From Polaromonas sp. (GTDB lineage: Bacteria; Pseudomonadota; Gammaproteobacteria; Burkholderiales; Burkholderiaceae_C): 62,642 nt of DNA. How positions within the stretch are numbered: position 1 is the first letter of the stretch; every line of letters starts with the position of its first letter. The translations under genes and the position numbers were made by a program. The stretch is taken from positions 1 through 62,642 of the forward strand of contig NZ_JAUXNA010000347.1 in the NCBI RefSeq assembly GCF_030682935.1. Direction: 5' to 3'. Below are positions 17,222-25,337 of the stretch, piece after piece. The notes under the pieces are model-generated. The model ran no database searches and was not told the DNA's origin. It saw nothing but the letters and a program-made list of their open reading frames with translations.

Positions 17222-18574
17222 TTAACGCGCCGCCGGCTCTGAGCCCTCAACGACGCGAATGTTGGCCTTGCGCAAGCGCATGGCCTGCCACGAGCGCCTG
17301 AAGTTCCAGGCTGATGCAATGTAAAAAATACCCTTGAGCGCTGCGATCGACCGCCAGATCGGTGTTTTTCCAAAAATATCGCCGGCCAGCATCGACAGCA
17401 GCGCTTCCTTCACGCGCCACACATTGCTGGGCGCCATGAACATGTCGCGCATGGCCGGGTTCGTCACCCGGTAAATAAACCACGAAAACTCCTTGGGTCC
17501 CAGCCGTACCTGGCGGTCAAAATGCGCCAGCGCCGACACGGCTTTTGCGGGTTCGCGCAAGCAGGCATCCACCGTCTCGGCCCCGACAAAGCCGCCCTGC
17601 ATGGCCAGCATGACGCCTGACGAAAACACCGGGTCAATGAAGGTGAAGGCATCGCCAATCAGCAGGTAGTTGGGGCCGTGCGTTTGCTCGCAGGCGTACG
17701 AGAAATTGCCGGTCGCTGCCACATCGGACGACAGCGTTGCGTGGACCAGCCGCTCGGCCAGCGCAGGGCACATGGCAATCGTGTCAAGGAAAAAATCCTT
17801 GACCGGCTTGCTCCGACTCTGCAGGTAATGCGGCCACACCACGGCACCGATGCTGGTGGTGCCGTCAGCCAGCGGGATCAGCCAGAACCAGCCGTGCTCG
17901 AACCAGAAGATCGTGATGTTGCCTTCGTCCTGGCCCGGGTGCCGGACGGCTCCGGTGAAGTGGGCATACAGCGCCGAGCTGTTGTGCCTGGGGTTGCGGC
18001 GCTTGGTGTCGAACTGCTTGCCCAGCAAAGTGTCGCGGCCCGAAGCGTCCACCACAAAGCGCGCGCGCCAGCGCTGGGAGCGTCCATCGTCGTGCTCGGC
18101 ATGAACGGTGGCGCCGCTGTGGTCAGGCGCAAAAGCCACATCGCGAACCCTGCAGCCTTCAATCACTTCAGCGCCCAATCTGGCGGCATTGCGGATCAGG
18201 ATTTCGTCGAACTCGGAACGCCGCACCTGGTAGGAAAACGGCATGGATTTGTCCCAGGCGTCGCCGAACTTGAAAGTCTGGGTCTTGCTGTCATGCCAGG
18301 GCGAGACAAATTCGGCGCCCCATTTCTCCATGCCGATGGCCTTGACGGCCTCTGCCACCCCGAGTTTTTCAAGCAGCGGCAAGTTGGCCGGCAGCAGCGA
18401 CTCGCCAATGTGAAAACGCGGATGATGTTCTTTTTCAAGGACCACGACCTTGTGCCCCCGTTGCGCCAGCAGCGCCCCTACCGTGGATCCCGCCGGACCA
18501 CCGCCAATCACCAGGACATCGCACTCGCTCAGGGCGGCAGGGGATGAGAGGGTCGGTGAGCACTGCTCGGTCAT
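17222..18574 (-). CDS. FAD-dependent halogenase/oxidoreductase-like protein of the pigment cluster
   Basis: A 450-residue flavoprotein. It has a dinucleotide motif VIGGGPAGST at 22-31, GESLLP at 58-63, a lysine at about 84 in EKWGAEF, the sequence GWFWLIP at 228-234, and DAFTFIDPVFSSG in the FAD-binding end. GWxWxIP is the signature of flavin-dependent halogenases, which makes halogenation of an aryl-polyene head group plausible because xanthomonadins are brominated. Non-halogenating oxidoreductases can carry it too. The start at 18574 has AAGGA eight bases upstream. The open frame continues upstream into unrelated remnant sequence. Confidence 0.82.
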   Translation of the reverse strand: MTEQCSPTLSSPAALSECDVLVIGGGPAGSTVGALLAQRGHKVVVLEKEHHPRFHIGESLLPANLPLLEKLGVAEAVKAIGMEKWGAEFVSPWHDSKTQTFKFGDAWDKSMPFSYQVRRSEFDEILIRNAARLGAEVIEGCRVRDVAFAPDHSGATVHAEHDDGRSQRWRARFVVDASGRDTLLGKQFDTKRRNPRHNSSALYAHFTGAVRHPGQDEGNITIFWFEHGWFWLIPLADGTTSIGAVVWPHYLQSRSKPVKDFFLDTIAMCPALAERLVHATLSSDVAATGNFSYACEQTHGPNYLLIGDAFTFIDPVFSSGVMLAMQGGFVGAETVDACLREPAKAVSALAHFDRQVRLGPKEFSWFIYRVTNPAMRDMFMAPSNVWRVKEALLSMLAGDIFGKTPIWRSIAALKGIFYIASAWNFRRSWQAMRLRKANIRVVEGSEPAAR

Positions 18575-18748
18575 TAAGTGTCCTTCGCTGGGGAGTTTTT
18601 CGAGCCTGCCGCAAACCCGGGGCATCGGTCTGGGCATTGTTATCAAGCGCTTCGGGCCACAAGTCAGCGATTTTACTTCGGGGTACGACAAGTTTCGGTG
18701 AATGGGGGGGTGTCCGAATTTCTGCATGTGAGGCGCGGCAAGACTTTT

Positions 18749-18841
18749 CCATCGCTCCAGCAACTCCTGCAACTCCAGACGCTTCGGACTTGCAAACGCC
18801 TTGCCGATGCGTGCGACTTGTTCGCGCAGAAGGTCTTTCAT
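18749..18841 (-). pseudogene. truncated ArsR-family regulator N-terminus
   Basis: From an ATG at 18841 leftwards the frame encodes MKDLLREQVARIGKAF followed by ASPKRLELQELL, a convincing start of an ArsR-family winged-helix regulator. Homology then breaks off after about 30 residues, and the frame runs without a stop into the upstream region of the flavoprotein. No DNA-recognition helix is present, so it cannot be a working repressor. An intact 22-28 bp ArsR-like palindrome lies directly upstream. I read this as a deletion remnant next to a possibly still used operator. Confidence 0.6.
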
Positions 18842-18860
18842 TTCTCTTGAGTTTACAACC

Positions 18861-18888
18861 CATCATTCTAATAATGCTTAGAATGATG
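18861..18888. promoter_or_regulatory. ArsR-type operator palindrome upstream of chrA
   Basis: A perfect 11-bp inverted repeat CATCATTCTAA / TTAGAATGATG is separated by six bases (18872-18877). The size and AT-rich arms resemble ArsR/SmtB-family operators. It lies between the regulator remnant (start at 18841) and the chromate transporter (start at 18998), where it could control either direction. Confidence 0.6.
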
Positions 18889-18997
18889 ACAAGCCATCGG
18901 GTTAACCGGTGCCTTGGCCCCCTCATATAAAAGAGACAATCCTGCAGCGTGCGCTCTGCCACAGGCTTTCGCCAATCCACTGTTATCCCTCAAACTG

Positions 18998-20215
18998 ATG
19001 CCCTCAAATTCAGACTTAGCCGCAATCCCATTGGTGCCAAGCACCGCGTGGAGCGTTTTTTTGGCTTTCCTGCGTCTGGGCCTGACCTCGTTCGGGGGGC
19101 CCATCGCGCACCTGGGCTACTTTCGGGACGAATTTGTCACGCGCAGGCGCTGGCTCAGCGAACGCAGTTACGCGGATTTGGTGGCGCTTTGCCAGTTTTT
19201 ACCCGGTCCCGCCAGCAGTCAGGTGGGTATGGCGATTGGACTGTCGCGCGCCGGGCTCGGTGGCGCATTGGCGGCGTGGGTCGGGTTCACCTTGCCTTCG
19301 GCCCTCGCCCTGATTCTTTTTGCATTGGGTATGTCGGCCTGGGGTGATGTGATGCCAGCAGGGTTTTTGCACGGCCTGAAAGTGGTGGCCGTGGCTGTGG
19401 TGGCGCAAGCGGTATGGAGCATGGCACGCAACCTGTGCACGGATACGGCGCGCATCAGCATCGCGGTTGTTGCTGCCTGTGTTTCCCTGCTGCTGCCCAA
19501 CACCTGGGGCCAGCTTGGCATTATTGCGGTGGCTGCGGTGGTCGGCTTGCTGCTGTTCAAGCCGATTCAGGGCAGTGCGCATGAGGCACTGCCAATGCCT
19601 GTGACACGCCGCACCGGTCTGATTCTGTTGCTACTGTTCTTTGGATTGCTGTTCGGTTTGCCACTGCTTGCACAGGCTTGGCCAAACCAGACGCTGGCCC
19701 TGGTGGACGCCTTTTACCGTGCCGGCTCGCTGGTTTTTGGCGGCGGGCATGTGGTGCTGCCGCTGCTTCAGTTGGAGGTGGTGCCTCGTGGCTGGGTCAG
19801 CAATGACATTTTTCTGGCGGGTTATGGTGCAGCGCAAGCGGTGCCTGGCCCACTGTTTACCTTTGCTGCTTTTCTCGGCGCGTCCATGAGCACCAGTCCG
19901 AGCGGCTGGATGGGTGGGCTGGTCTGTCTACTGGCCATCTTTCTGCCCTCGTTTTTATTGGTGGCCGGTGCGCTGCCATTTTGGGAACAGCTGCGCCGTC
20001 AGGTACGCGCGCAGGCCGCGCTTGCGGGCGTCAATGCCGCCGTAGTGGGCTTGCTGCTGGCGGCGCTATACCAGCCGGTGTGGATCAGCGCCGTGTTGAA
20101 ACCCGAAGATTTTGGTCTGGCGCTGCTCGCCTTCGCCGCCCTGATGTTCTGGAAGCTGCCGCCCTGGCTGGTCGTTATCTTCAGCGGCCTGACAGGCTGG
20201 CTGCTCCTCGGTTAA
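18998..20215 (+). CDS. chrA: chromate transporter ChrA, two-domain form
   Basis: A 405-residue membrane protein with two homologous CHR halves. The first has LRLGLTSFGGPIAHLGYFRDEFV and the QFLPGPASSQ motif; the second has FGGGHVVLPLLQLEVV and AQAVPGPLFTFAAFLGA. This is the long-chain chromate/sulfate transporter type, which exports chromate through the cytoplasmic membrane. I chose ATG 18998 because the longer frame from 18914 reads across the operator region. There is no good ribosome-binding site. A palindrome at 18861-18888 suggests ArsR-type control. Confidence 0.9.
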   Translation: MPSNSDLAAIPLVPSTAWSVFLAFLRLGLTSFGGPIAHLGYFRDEFVTRRRWLSERSYADLVALCQFLPGPASSQVGMAIGLSRAGLGGALAAWVGFTLPSALALILFALGMSAWGDVMPAGFLHGLKVVAVAVVAQAVWSMARNLCTDTARISIAVVAACVSLLLPNTWGQLGIIAVAAVVGLLLFKPIQGSAHEALPMPVTRRTGLILLLLFFGLLFGLPLLAQAWPNQTLALVDAFYRAGSLVFGGGHVVLPLLQLEVVPRGWVSNDIFLAGYGAAQAVPGPLFTFAAFLGASMSTSPSGWMGGLVCLLAIFLPSFLLVAGALPFWEQLRRQVRAQAALAGVNAAVVGLLLAALYQPVWISAVLKPEDFGLALLAFAALMFWKLPPWLVVIFSGLTGWLLLG

Positions 20216-20236
20216 AAACACTTATTCATCGCCCGT

Positions 20237-21208
20237 ATGACCCTCTTCACACACCAAGCCGCCATGGTTGCCCTGCGCACCGCCCTATCGGCCACCATCG
20301 TGGGCCAGCACAAGCTGCTCGACCGCCTGATCATCGGCCTGCTGGCGGGCGGGCATATTTTGGTGGAGGGCCTGCCAGGGCTGGCCAAGACCACGGCGGT
20401 CAAGGTGCTGGCCGCTGGCTTGCAAGCCCAATTCCGGCGTATTCAGTTCACGCCCGACCTGTTGCCCGGCGATCTCACGGGCACCGACATTTACGACCCG
20501 CGCGGCGGCGCATTCCACTTTGCGCCCGGCCCGCTGTTCAACGAGATCATTCTGGCTGACGAGATCAACCGCGCACCGGCCAAGGTGCAGTCGGCTCTGC
20601 TTGAGGCCATGCAGGAGCGCCAGATCACGGTGGGCGGGGAAACGCGCGCGCTACCCGATTTGTTCATGGTGATGGCCACGCAAAACCCGATTGAGCAGGC
20701 CGGCACCTACCCCTTGCCCGAGGCCCAGCTTGACCGCTTTATGCTGCACGTCACGCTGGACTACCCGGCGGAAGACGAAGAGCGTGAAATTCTGCGACGC
20801 GACCGTGCCCTGCACTTGGGCGCAAGCAAACCCGCCGCGCCACCGGTGCTCGGTGTGGCCACCGTGCTGGCAGCGCGACAGGAAGTGCAGCAAGTGCATT
20901 TGTCCGAGCCCGTGGAAGCCTATATTGTCTCTCTGGTGCGGGCCACCCGCGAGCCGGGTCGCTGGCGCACGGAATGGGCACAGGCCATTGAGGTCGGCGC
21001 CAGCCCACGGGCCTCCATTGCACTGGCCCATGCCGCTGCCGCCCATGCCTACCTGTGCGGACGTGACTACGTGAGCCCCGACGACGTGCGCGAGATGGCG
21101 CCGGATGTGTTGCGCCACCGGCTGGCGCTGAGCCTGGATGCACGCGTACGCCAGCTCAGCCGCAGCGAATTCGTGGCCGGGTTGATTGAGGCCGTGACCG
21201 CACCGTGA
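20237..21208 (+). CDS. moxR: MoxR-family AAA+ ATPase
   Basis: A 323-residue AAA+ ATPase of the MoxR subfamily. Walker A is GLPGLAKT at 45-52, Walker B lies in IILADEINRAP, and there is an ATQNPIEQAGTYPLPEAQLDRFM sensor region. MoxR proteins act with VWA-domain proteins as chaperone-like machines. Here it heads a six-gene overlapping run with DUF58, DUF4381, two VWA proteins and BatD, the classic stress-tolerance module. The stop overlaps the next start. Confidence 0.92.
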   Translation: MTLFTHQAAMVALRTALSATIVGQHKLLDRLIIGLLAGGHILVEGLPGLAKTTAVKVLAAGLQAQFRRIQFTPDLLPGDLTGTDIYDPRGGAFHFAPGPLFNEIILADEINRAPAKVQSALLEAMQERQITVGGETRALPDLFMVMATQNPIEQAGTYPLPEAQLDRFMLHVTLDYPAEDEEREILRRDRALHLGASKPAAPPVLGVATVLAARQEVQQVHLSEPVEAYIVSLVRATREPGRWRTEWAQAIEVGASPRASIALAHAAAAHAYLCGRDYVSPDDVREMAPDVLRHRLALSLDARVRQLSRSEFVAGLIEAVTAP

Positions 21209-22122
21209 TGCTTGAGGTAGTAAACAAGCCCCTGCTGGCGGCGGATGAGGTTGCGACGCTGGCCGCACAGGCCGGCATGGCTACACGCACGCCAGTGCGT
21301 CGCGAGGTGCATGACCACCACGCGGGCGACTGGCCTTCGGCCTGGCTCGGGCGCGGCATGGACTTTGAGGAAGCCCGCCCCTACACCCCGGGCGACGATG
21401 TGCGTGACATGGACTGGCGCACCACCGCCCGCCTGGGCCACCCTTTCATCAAAACCTACCGCGAAGAACGCCAGCCGATGCTGCACCTGGTGGTGGACCG
21501 GGGGCCGAGCATGCGCTTTGGTACGCGCCGCCGCCTCAAGGTGACGCAGGCCACACGCCTGGCCGTGCTGGCGGGCTTCATGGCCACCCAAGGCAACGTG
21601 GCCGTGGGGCTGACGCTGTGGGACCGCCCGGACCAGATGCTGATGGCTAGGCACGGGCGATCGGGCTGGCTTGAGGCTGTGCAGGCCATGCTGGCGCCTT
21701 GTGCGCCACTGCCTGCTGAAGCCGGTGAGGCGCAGCATGAACTGACGCGCCTGCAAACCCTGCGCTCCGAGCTGCCACGCGGCAGCCGTTTGCTGCTACT
21801 GAGCGACTTTGCCTGGCTAACCGTGCTGCACGAACCCCTGCTGGCCAGCCTGGCCGAATGCTTTGATGTGCTGGCTGTGCGCATCAGCGATGCCGCCGAG
21901 CGCGCCCTGCCTGATGTGGGACTGGCCTGCTTTGCCGACCCGGCTGGCGGCCCCGCGCGCTGGCTCGATACCGGCAAGGCAGCGGTTCGCGCGGCGCATG
22001 CCGCCGCATTTGCAGAGCGCCAGACGCAGATAGACAAGACATTCTCACGCTGCGGTCTGCGTCACCTGCACCTCGGCTGCGAAGTGGACGACCTCTTGAC
22101 GCTGATGCACACCCATGGCTGA
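21208..22122 (+). CDS. DUF58 domain-containing protein
   Basis: A 304-residue DUF58 protein, with the signature RPYTPGDDVRDMDWRTTAR and a following VWA-like region (LHLVVDRGPSMRFG). DUF58 proteins are standard partners of MoxR. The ATG at 21208 shares its first base with the moxR stop; GTG 21205 is an alternative. It overlaps the DUF4381 gene by eight bases. Confidence 0.88.
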   Translation: MLEVVNKPLLAADEVATLAAQAGMATRTPVRREVHDHHAGDWPSAWLGRGMDFEEARPYTPGDDVRDMDWRTTARLGHPFIKTYREERQPMLHLVVDRGPSMRFGTRRRLKVTQATRLAVLAGFMATQGNVAVGLTLWDRPDQMLMARHGRSGWLEAVQAMLAPCAPLPAEAGEAQHELTRLQTLRSELPRGSRLLLLSDFAWLTVLHEPLLASLAECFDVLAVRISDAAERALPDVGLACFADPAGGPARWLDTGKAAVRAAHAAAFAERQTQIDKTFSRCGLRHLHLGCEVDDLLTLMHTHG

Positions 22123-22489
22123 TCCCCTTCAACTGCTGGCCCCCTTGATCGAGCCACCACTGCCGCCTGTGCGGGTGCCGACGGAGTCTTTGCCGGCATC
22201 GCTGTACCCGGCCATCGGTTTGGCGTGGCTGCTCGTCCTGGTGCTGGCGGCCGGATGGCTGTGGCGTCGCCGCGCACCGCAGCGCGCGCTGGGGCGCATT
22301 GCGCGCATGAGCGACCCAGCACTGGCCGCCAACCAACTGGCTGGGCTGCTGCGCCAGCAGGCGATACAGCCGCCACGGGACTGGCTTGAGGCGCTGGACC
22401 GCGTGCGCTTTGCGCCACCATCGGCTGAACATCGCGACACCATGGCGCGCCTGTGCGCGCAGGCACACTCATTCCTCAACGCAAAATGA
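22115..22489 (+). CDS. DUF4381-type membrane protein of the moxR operon
   Basis: A 124-residue protein. An N-terminal Pro-rich stretch (PLIEPPLPPVRVP) precedes a single membrane helix (YPAIGLAWLLVLVLAAGWLW), followed by a helical cytosolic tail. This matches the small DUF4381 proteins found between DUF58 and the VWA genes in MoxR operons. It overlaps its neighbours by 8 and 4 bases. Function unknown. Confidence 0.8.
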   Translation: MADPLQLLAPLIEPPLPPVRVPTESLPASLYPAIGLAWLLVLVLAAGWLWRRRAPQRALGRIARMSDPALAANQLAGLLRQQAIQPPRDWLEALDRVRFAPPSAEHRDTMARLCAQAHSFLNAK

Positions 22490-23469
22490 TCGAATTTTCC
22501 CAACCTGTCGTGTTGTGGTTCGCGGCATTGGTGCCGCTCTGGCTGATGCTGGCGTTACGGCGGCGAGGCCAGGGTGCGCCTGCCAGCTGGGTGCTGCGTC
22601 ACCCGCAGCTCGGCACGGCAACTTGGCAGGCCAGCCCCGGTCAGCGTGTGCCGCTGGTGTGGCACGCGCTGGGTTTTGTCTTGCTGATTACGGCCCTGGC
22701 CCAGCCGCGCCAGGTCGGTGCCTGGATCACACCGCCACCGCAGGGGCGCGACCTGGCGCTGGTGATTGACACCTCGCTCACCATGAGTCTGCAAGACTTT
22801 GCGCTCAACGACAAGCCCGTGAGTCGCATGGCCATGCTCAAGCAGGTGCTGGCGGACTTCGTCAAAGCGCGCACGGCGGACCGTTTTGCACTGCTGGTGT
22901 TTGGCTCGCAAGCGGCACTGCTGACGCCGCCGACCTTCGACCATGCGCATGTGCTGGCCCAGCTGCGCCGCCTGCAAGTGGGCGTGGCGGGGGACGACAC
23001 CGCGCTGGGGGATGCCTTGGGCCTGGCGCTCAAACCCTTGCGCCAGCAACAACTGCGCCCTGCCATCATTTTGGTGAGTGACGGCGAGCCGTCCAACAGC
23101 GGCGAGATGAGTCCGGCCGAAGCCGTGGCTGTGGCGCACCAACTGGGCGTGGCCATACACACACTGGAAATTGGCAGTGCTAGCCGCGCGCCTGCTGAGC
23201 CTGTTGCTCCAGATGACCGCATTGAGGCGGCAGTTGCGCAACCGGGCCTCGCAGACATCGCCCGTCTGACCGGCGGGCAGCACTGGAAAATTCGCAGCAG
23301 CGCCGATGCACAGGCCGTGATGCAGGCCATCGACCAACTGGAGCCCACGCTGGCACGCCCCGCCCAGGCGCGCGAAGTGCATGAGTGGTTCTGGATACCA
23401 CTGGTCCTGGGCATTGCCTGCCTCACCGTCGCCCAACTGTTGCTGATTCGCAGGCAGGGTCAACCATGA
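22486..23469 (+). CDS. VWA-domain membrane protein (BatA-like)
   Basis: A 327-residue protein with hydrophobic segments at both ends (LWFAALVPLWLMLAL near the start, WIPLVLGIACLTVAQLLLI at the end) around a von Willebrand factor A domain. The metal-ion site reads DTSLTMS, a DxSxT variant of the usual DxSxS. BatA-like proteins sit in the inner membrane and are thought to act with MoxR. The start at 22486 overlaps the upstream stop by ATGA; a longer frame from 22453 is not needed. Confidence 0.87.
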   Translation: MIEFSQPVVLWFAALVPLWLMLALRRRGQGAPASWVLRHPQLGTATWQASPGQRVPLVWHALGFVLLITALAQPRQVGAWITPPPQGRDLALVIDTSLTMSLQDFALNDKPVSRMAMLKQVLADFVKARTADRFALLVFGSQAALLTPPTFDHAHVLAQLRRLQVGVAGDDTALGDALGLALKPLRQQQLRPAIILVSDGEPSNSGEMSPAEAVAVAHQLGVAIHTLEIGSASRAPAEPVAPDDRIEAAVAQPGLADIARLTGGQHWKIRSSADAQAVMQAIDQLEPTLARPAQAREVHEWFWIPLVLGIACLTVAQLLLIRRQGQP

Positions 23470-25337
23470 TGCCCACTTGGTCTGAACTGCACTTGCTGCA
23501 ATGGCGCTTCCCCTGGGGCGCGCTTGTGGTCCTGCTGCCCCTGGCGCTGGCCTGGCTGGCGCACCGCCAACAACAGCGGCTGGCCGGCTACGCCGATGCG
23601 CATCTGTTGCCCTGGGCGGTGGTACAAACCGGGCCGGGGCTGGCTGTGGGTGGGCGCAAGGTGCTTGAAGTGGCGGCGTGGCTGCTGCTGGCGCTGGCCG
23701 CCACCGGGCCGCGCCTGCCTGCGGCCACAAACGATGCCGCCGCTCATCGATCGGCCCCGCCGCATGTGATGGATCTCATGGTCGTGCTGGATGTCTCGGC
23801 CTCCATGGCTGCGACCGATGTCGCGCCAGACCGCTTGAGCCGCGCCCGGCTGGAGCTGACCGATTTGCTCAAACAGCTCAACGGAGAGCGGCTGGGCCTG
23901 ATGCTCTACGCCGCTCAAGCAGGCCTGCTACTGCCACCCACTGACGATGCCGCGCTGTTTGAGCGCGCACTGAGTCAGGCCGGGGCAGACTTGCTCGATG
24001 CGCAGGGCACCGATTTGGCGCAGGCCTTGCGGCTGGCCCGCCAGACGCTGCTGGCCGAGGCTGCCAGCGTGACGGGCCTGCCGCCACGCAGCCGCGCCGT
24101 GCTGCTGGTCACCGATGCCGACACCTCCAGCCTTGACGGTGCAGCAGGCGAGGCCGCACAACAAGCCGCACAAACCCTGCGCGCCGACGATATCCCCCTC
24201 TTTGTGCTGACAGTTGCCAGCACGGACGGTGCGCCCGTGCCGCTGGCGGGTGGCGGGCAGGCCACGCAAAACGGCACCCCCATGATCAGCCGCCCCGATG
24301 TGCGCACCTACCGCCGGCTGGCCCAAGACAGCGGCGGCGAACTGGCCCTGGTGAGCAATGGCGATGCCGATTGGAACGCGCTGTATGACAGCGGCATCGC
24401 CCGGCTACGCGGCGCAGCCGTGAACACTGCGACAGCGCAGGCCTGGCACGAGTTGTTTGCGTGGCCGCTGGGCCTGGCGCTGGTCTTGCTGCTCGGGGTG
24501 TATCTCCCCCCTCCGGAAAAGCGCGCTTTGGCGCAAGCCGGTGTGTGGCTGGCCGTGCTGGTCGGCAGTGCAGGCATGCCACCGCCCGCTCAGGCGCAGG
24601 ACGCACCCAACAAATCAACGCCAAGCGCCACGACCAATGCCACGTCCACCGCGCAAGCCGCAGCGCAGGCCTACCGCAACGCACAGTGGCGCCAGGCACA
24701 AACACTTTTTACACGCCAAGGTGGCTACGCGGGCCACATGGGTGGCGGAGCCGCCGCCTGGAAGCTGCGCGACTACACAGCAGCTTCGCGCCACTTCAGC
24801 ACGGCACTGCTGCTGGCCCGAACCGACAGTGAACGCGACGATGCACTCTACAACCTGGGTAACGCCTATTTCGGGCAAGCGCAGTGGGACCGTGCAGCGC
24901 AGGCCTGGCGCGCCGTGCTGCTGTCGCGGCCCGGTGATGCCGCCGCAGCAACCAACCTGGTCCAGGCCGAAGCCCAACTGGCCAAGCGTGCCGGGAATGT
25001 GCCAATGAAGAGCGATTTGCGCGGTCGGCGCGGCTTTTTGGCAGAAGGCCAGGTCAGCATAGATGGCGCAGTGGACGCGCAAGACGAGTCATTGGACCTG
25101 CCGGAATTGCCGCAAGGCCCACGCAGTGCGGGGGCTGCCGATGCCGCAGGTGCCCGCCTGAGCCCGCAAGCCGATGCGGCCGGCATGCCGTCGGTACAGC
25201 TCGACCCGCAGCGGCTGCAGTCCGGACTGGTCAAGCTGGAGCGGCTTGAAGAGCGCCAGCGCGACCTGCTGCGCGGCCTGCTCAAGCAGGACCGTGTGCC
25301 CGCGCCGCCCTCTGCCAGTGCGGGTGTGCCATGGTGA
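23466..25337 (+). CDS. VWA plus TPR membrane protein (BatB/BatC fusion-like)
   Basis: A 623-residue protein combining a VWA domain (VVLDVSASMAATDV gives the DxSxS metal motif) with membrane segments and C-terminal tetratricopeptide-like repeats (NLGNAYFGQAQWDRAAQAWR), which in some Bat operons are separate BatB and BatC proteins. The Ser/Asn/Gln-rich linker after the VWA part fits a flexible periplasmic stretch. It overlaps the BatA-like gene by four bases and batD by seven. A scaffold role is inferred. Confidence 0.85.
   Translation: MMPTWSELHLLQWRFPWGALVVLLPLALAWLAHRQQQRLAGYADAHLLPWAVVQTGPGLAVGGRKVLEVAAWLLLALAATGPRLPAATNDAAAHRSAPPHVMDLMVVLDVSASMAATDVAPDRLSRARLELTDLLKQLNGERLGLMLYAAQAGLLLPPTDDAALFERALSQAGADLLDAQGTDLAQALRLARQTLLAEAASVTGLPPRSRAVLLVTDADTSSLDGAAGEAAQQAAQTLRADDIPLFVLTVASTDGAPVPLAGGGQATQNGTPMISRPDVRTYRRLAQDSGGELALVSNGDADWNALYDSGIARLRGAAVNTATAQAWHELFAWPLGLALVLLLGVYLPPPEKRALAQAGVWLAVLVGSAGMPPPAQAQDAPNKSTPSATTNATSTAQAAAQAYRNAQWRQAQTLFTRQGGYAGHMGGGAAAWKLRDYTAASRHFSTALLLARTDSERDDALYNLGNAYFGQAQWDRAAQAWRAVLLSRPGDAAAATNLVQAEAQLAKRAGNVPMKSDLRGRRGFLAEGQVSIDGAVDAQDESLDLPELPQGPRSAGAADAAGARLSPQADAAGMPSVQLDPQRLQSGLVKLERLEERQRDLLRGLLKQDRVPAPPSASAGVPW

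Noticed and set aside
18575-18841. N-terminal extension of the flavoprotein to 18841
   Set aside because: The additional residues are ArsR-remnant and junk sequence. AAGGA before ATG 18574 and the usual start MTEQC...CDVLVIGGG argue for the shorter protein.
22453-22485. Upstream start for the BatA-like gene
   Set aside because: ATG 22486 overlaps the previous stop by ATGA and gives the family N-terminus; the earlier codons lie in the DUF4381 gene.
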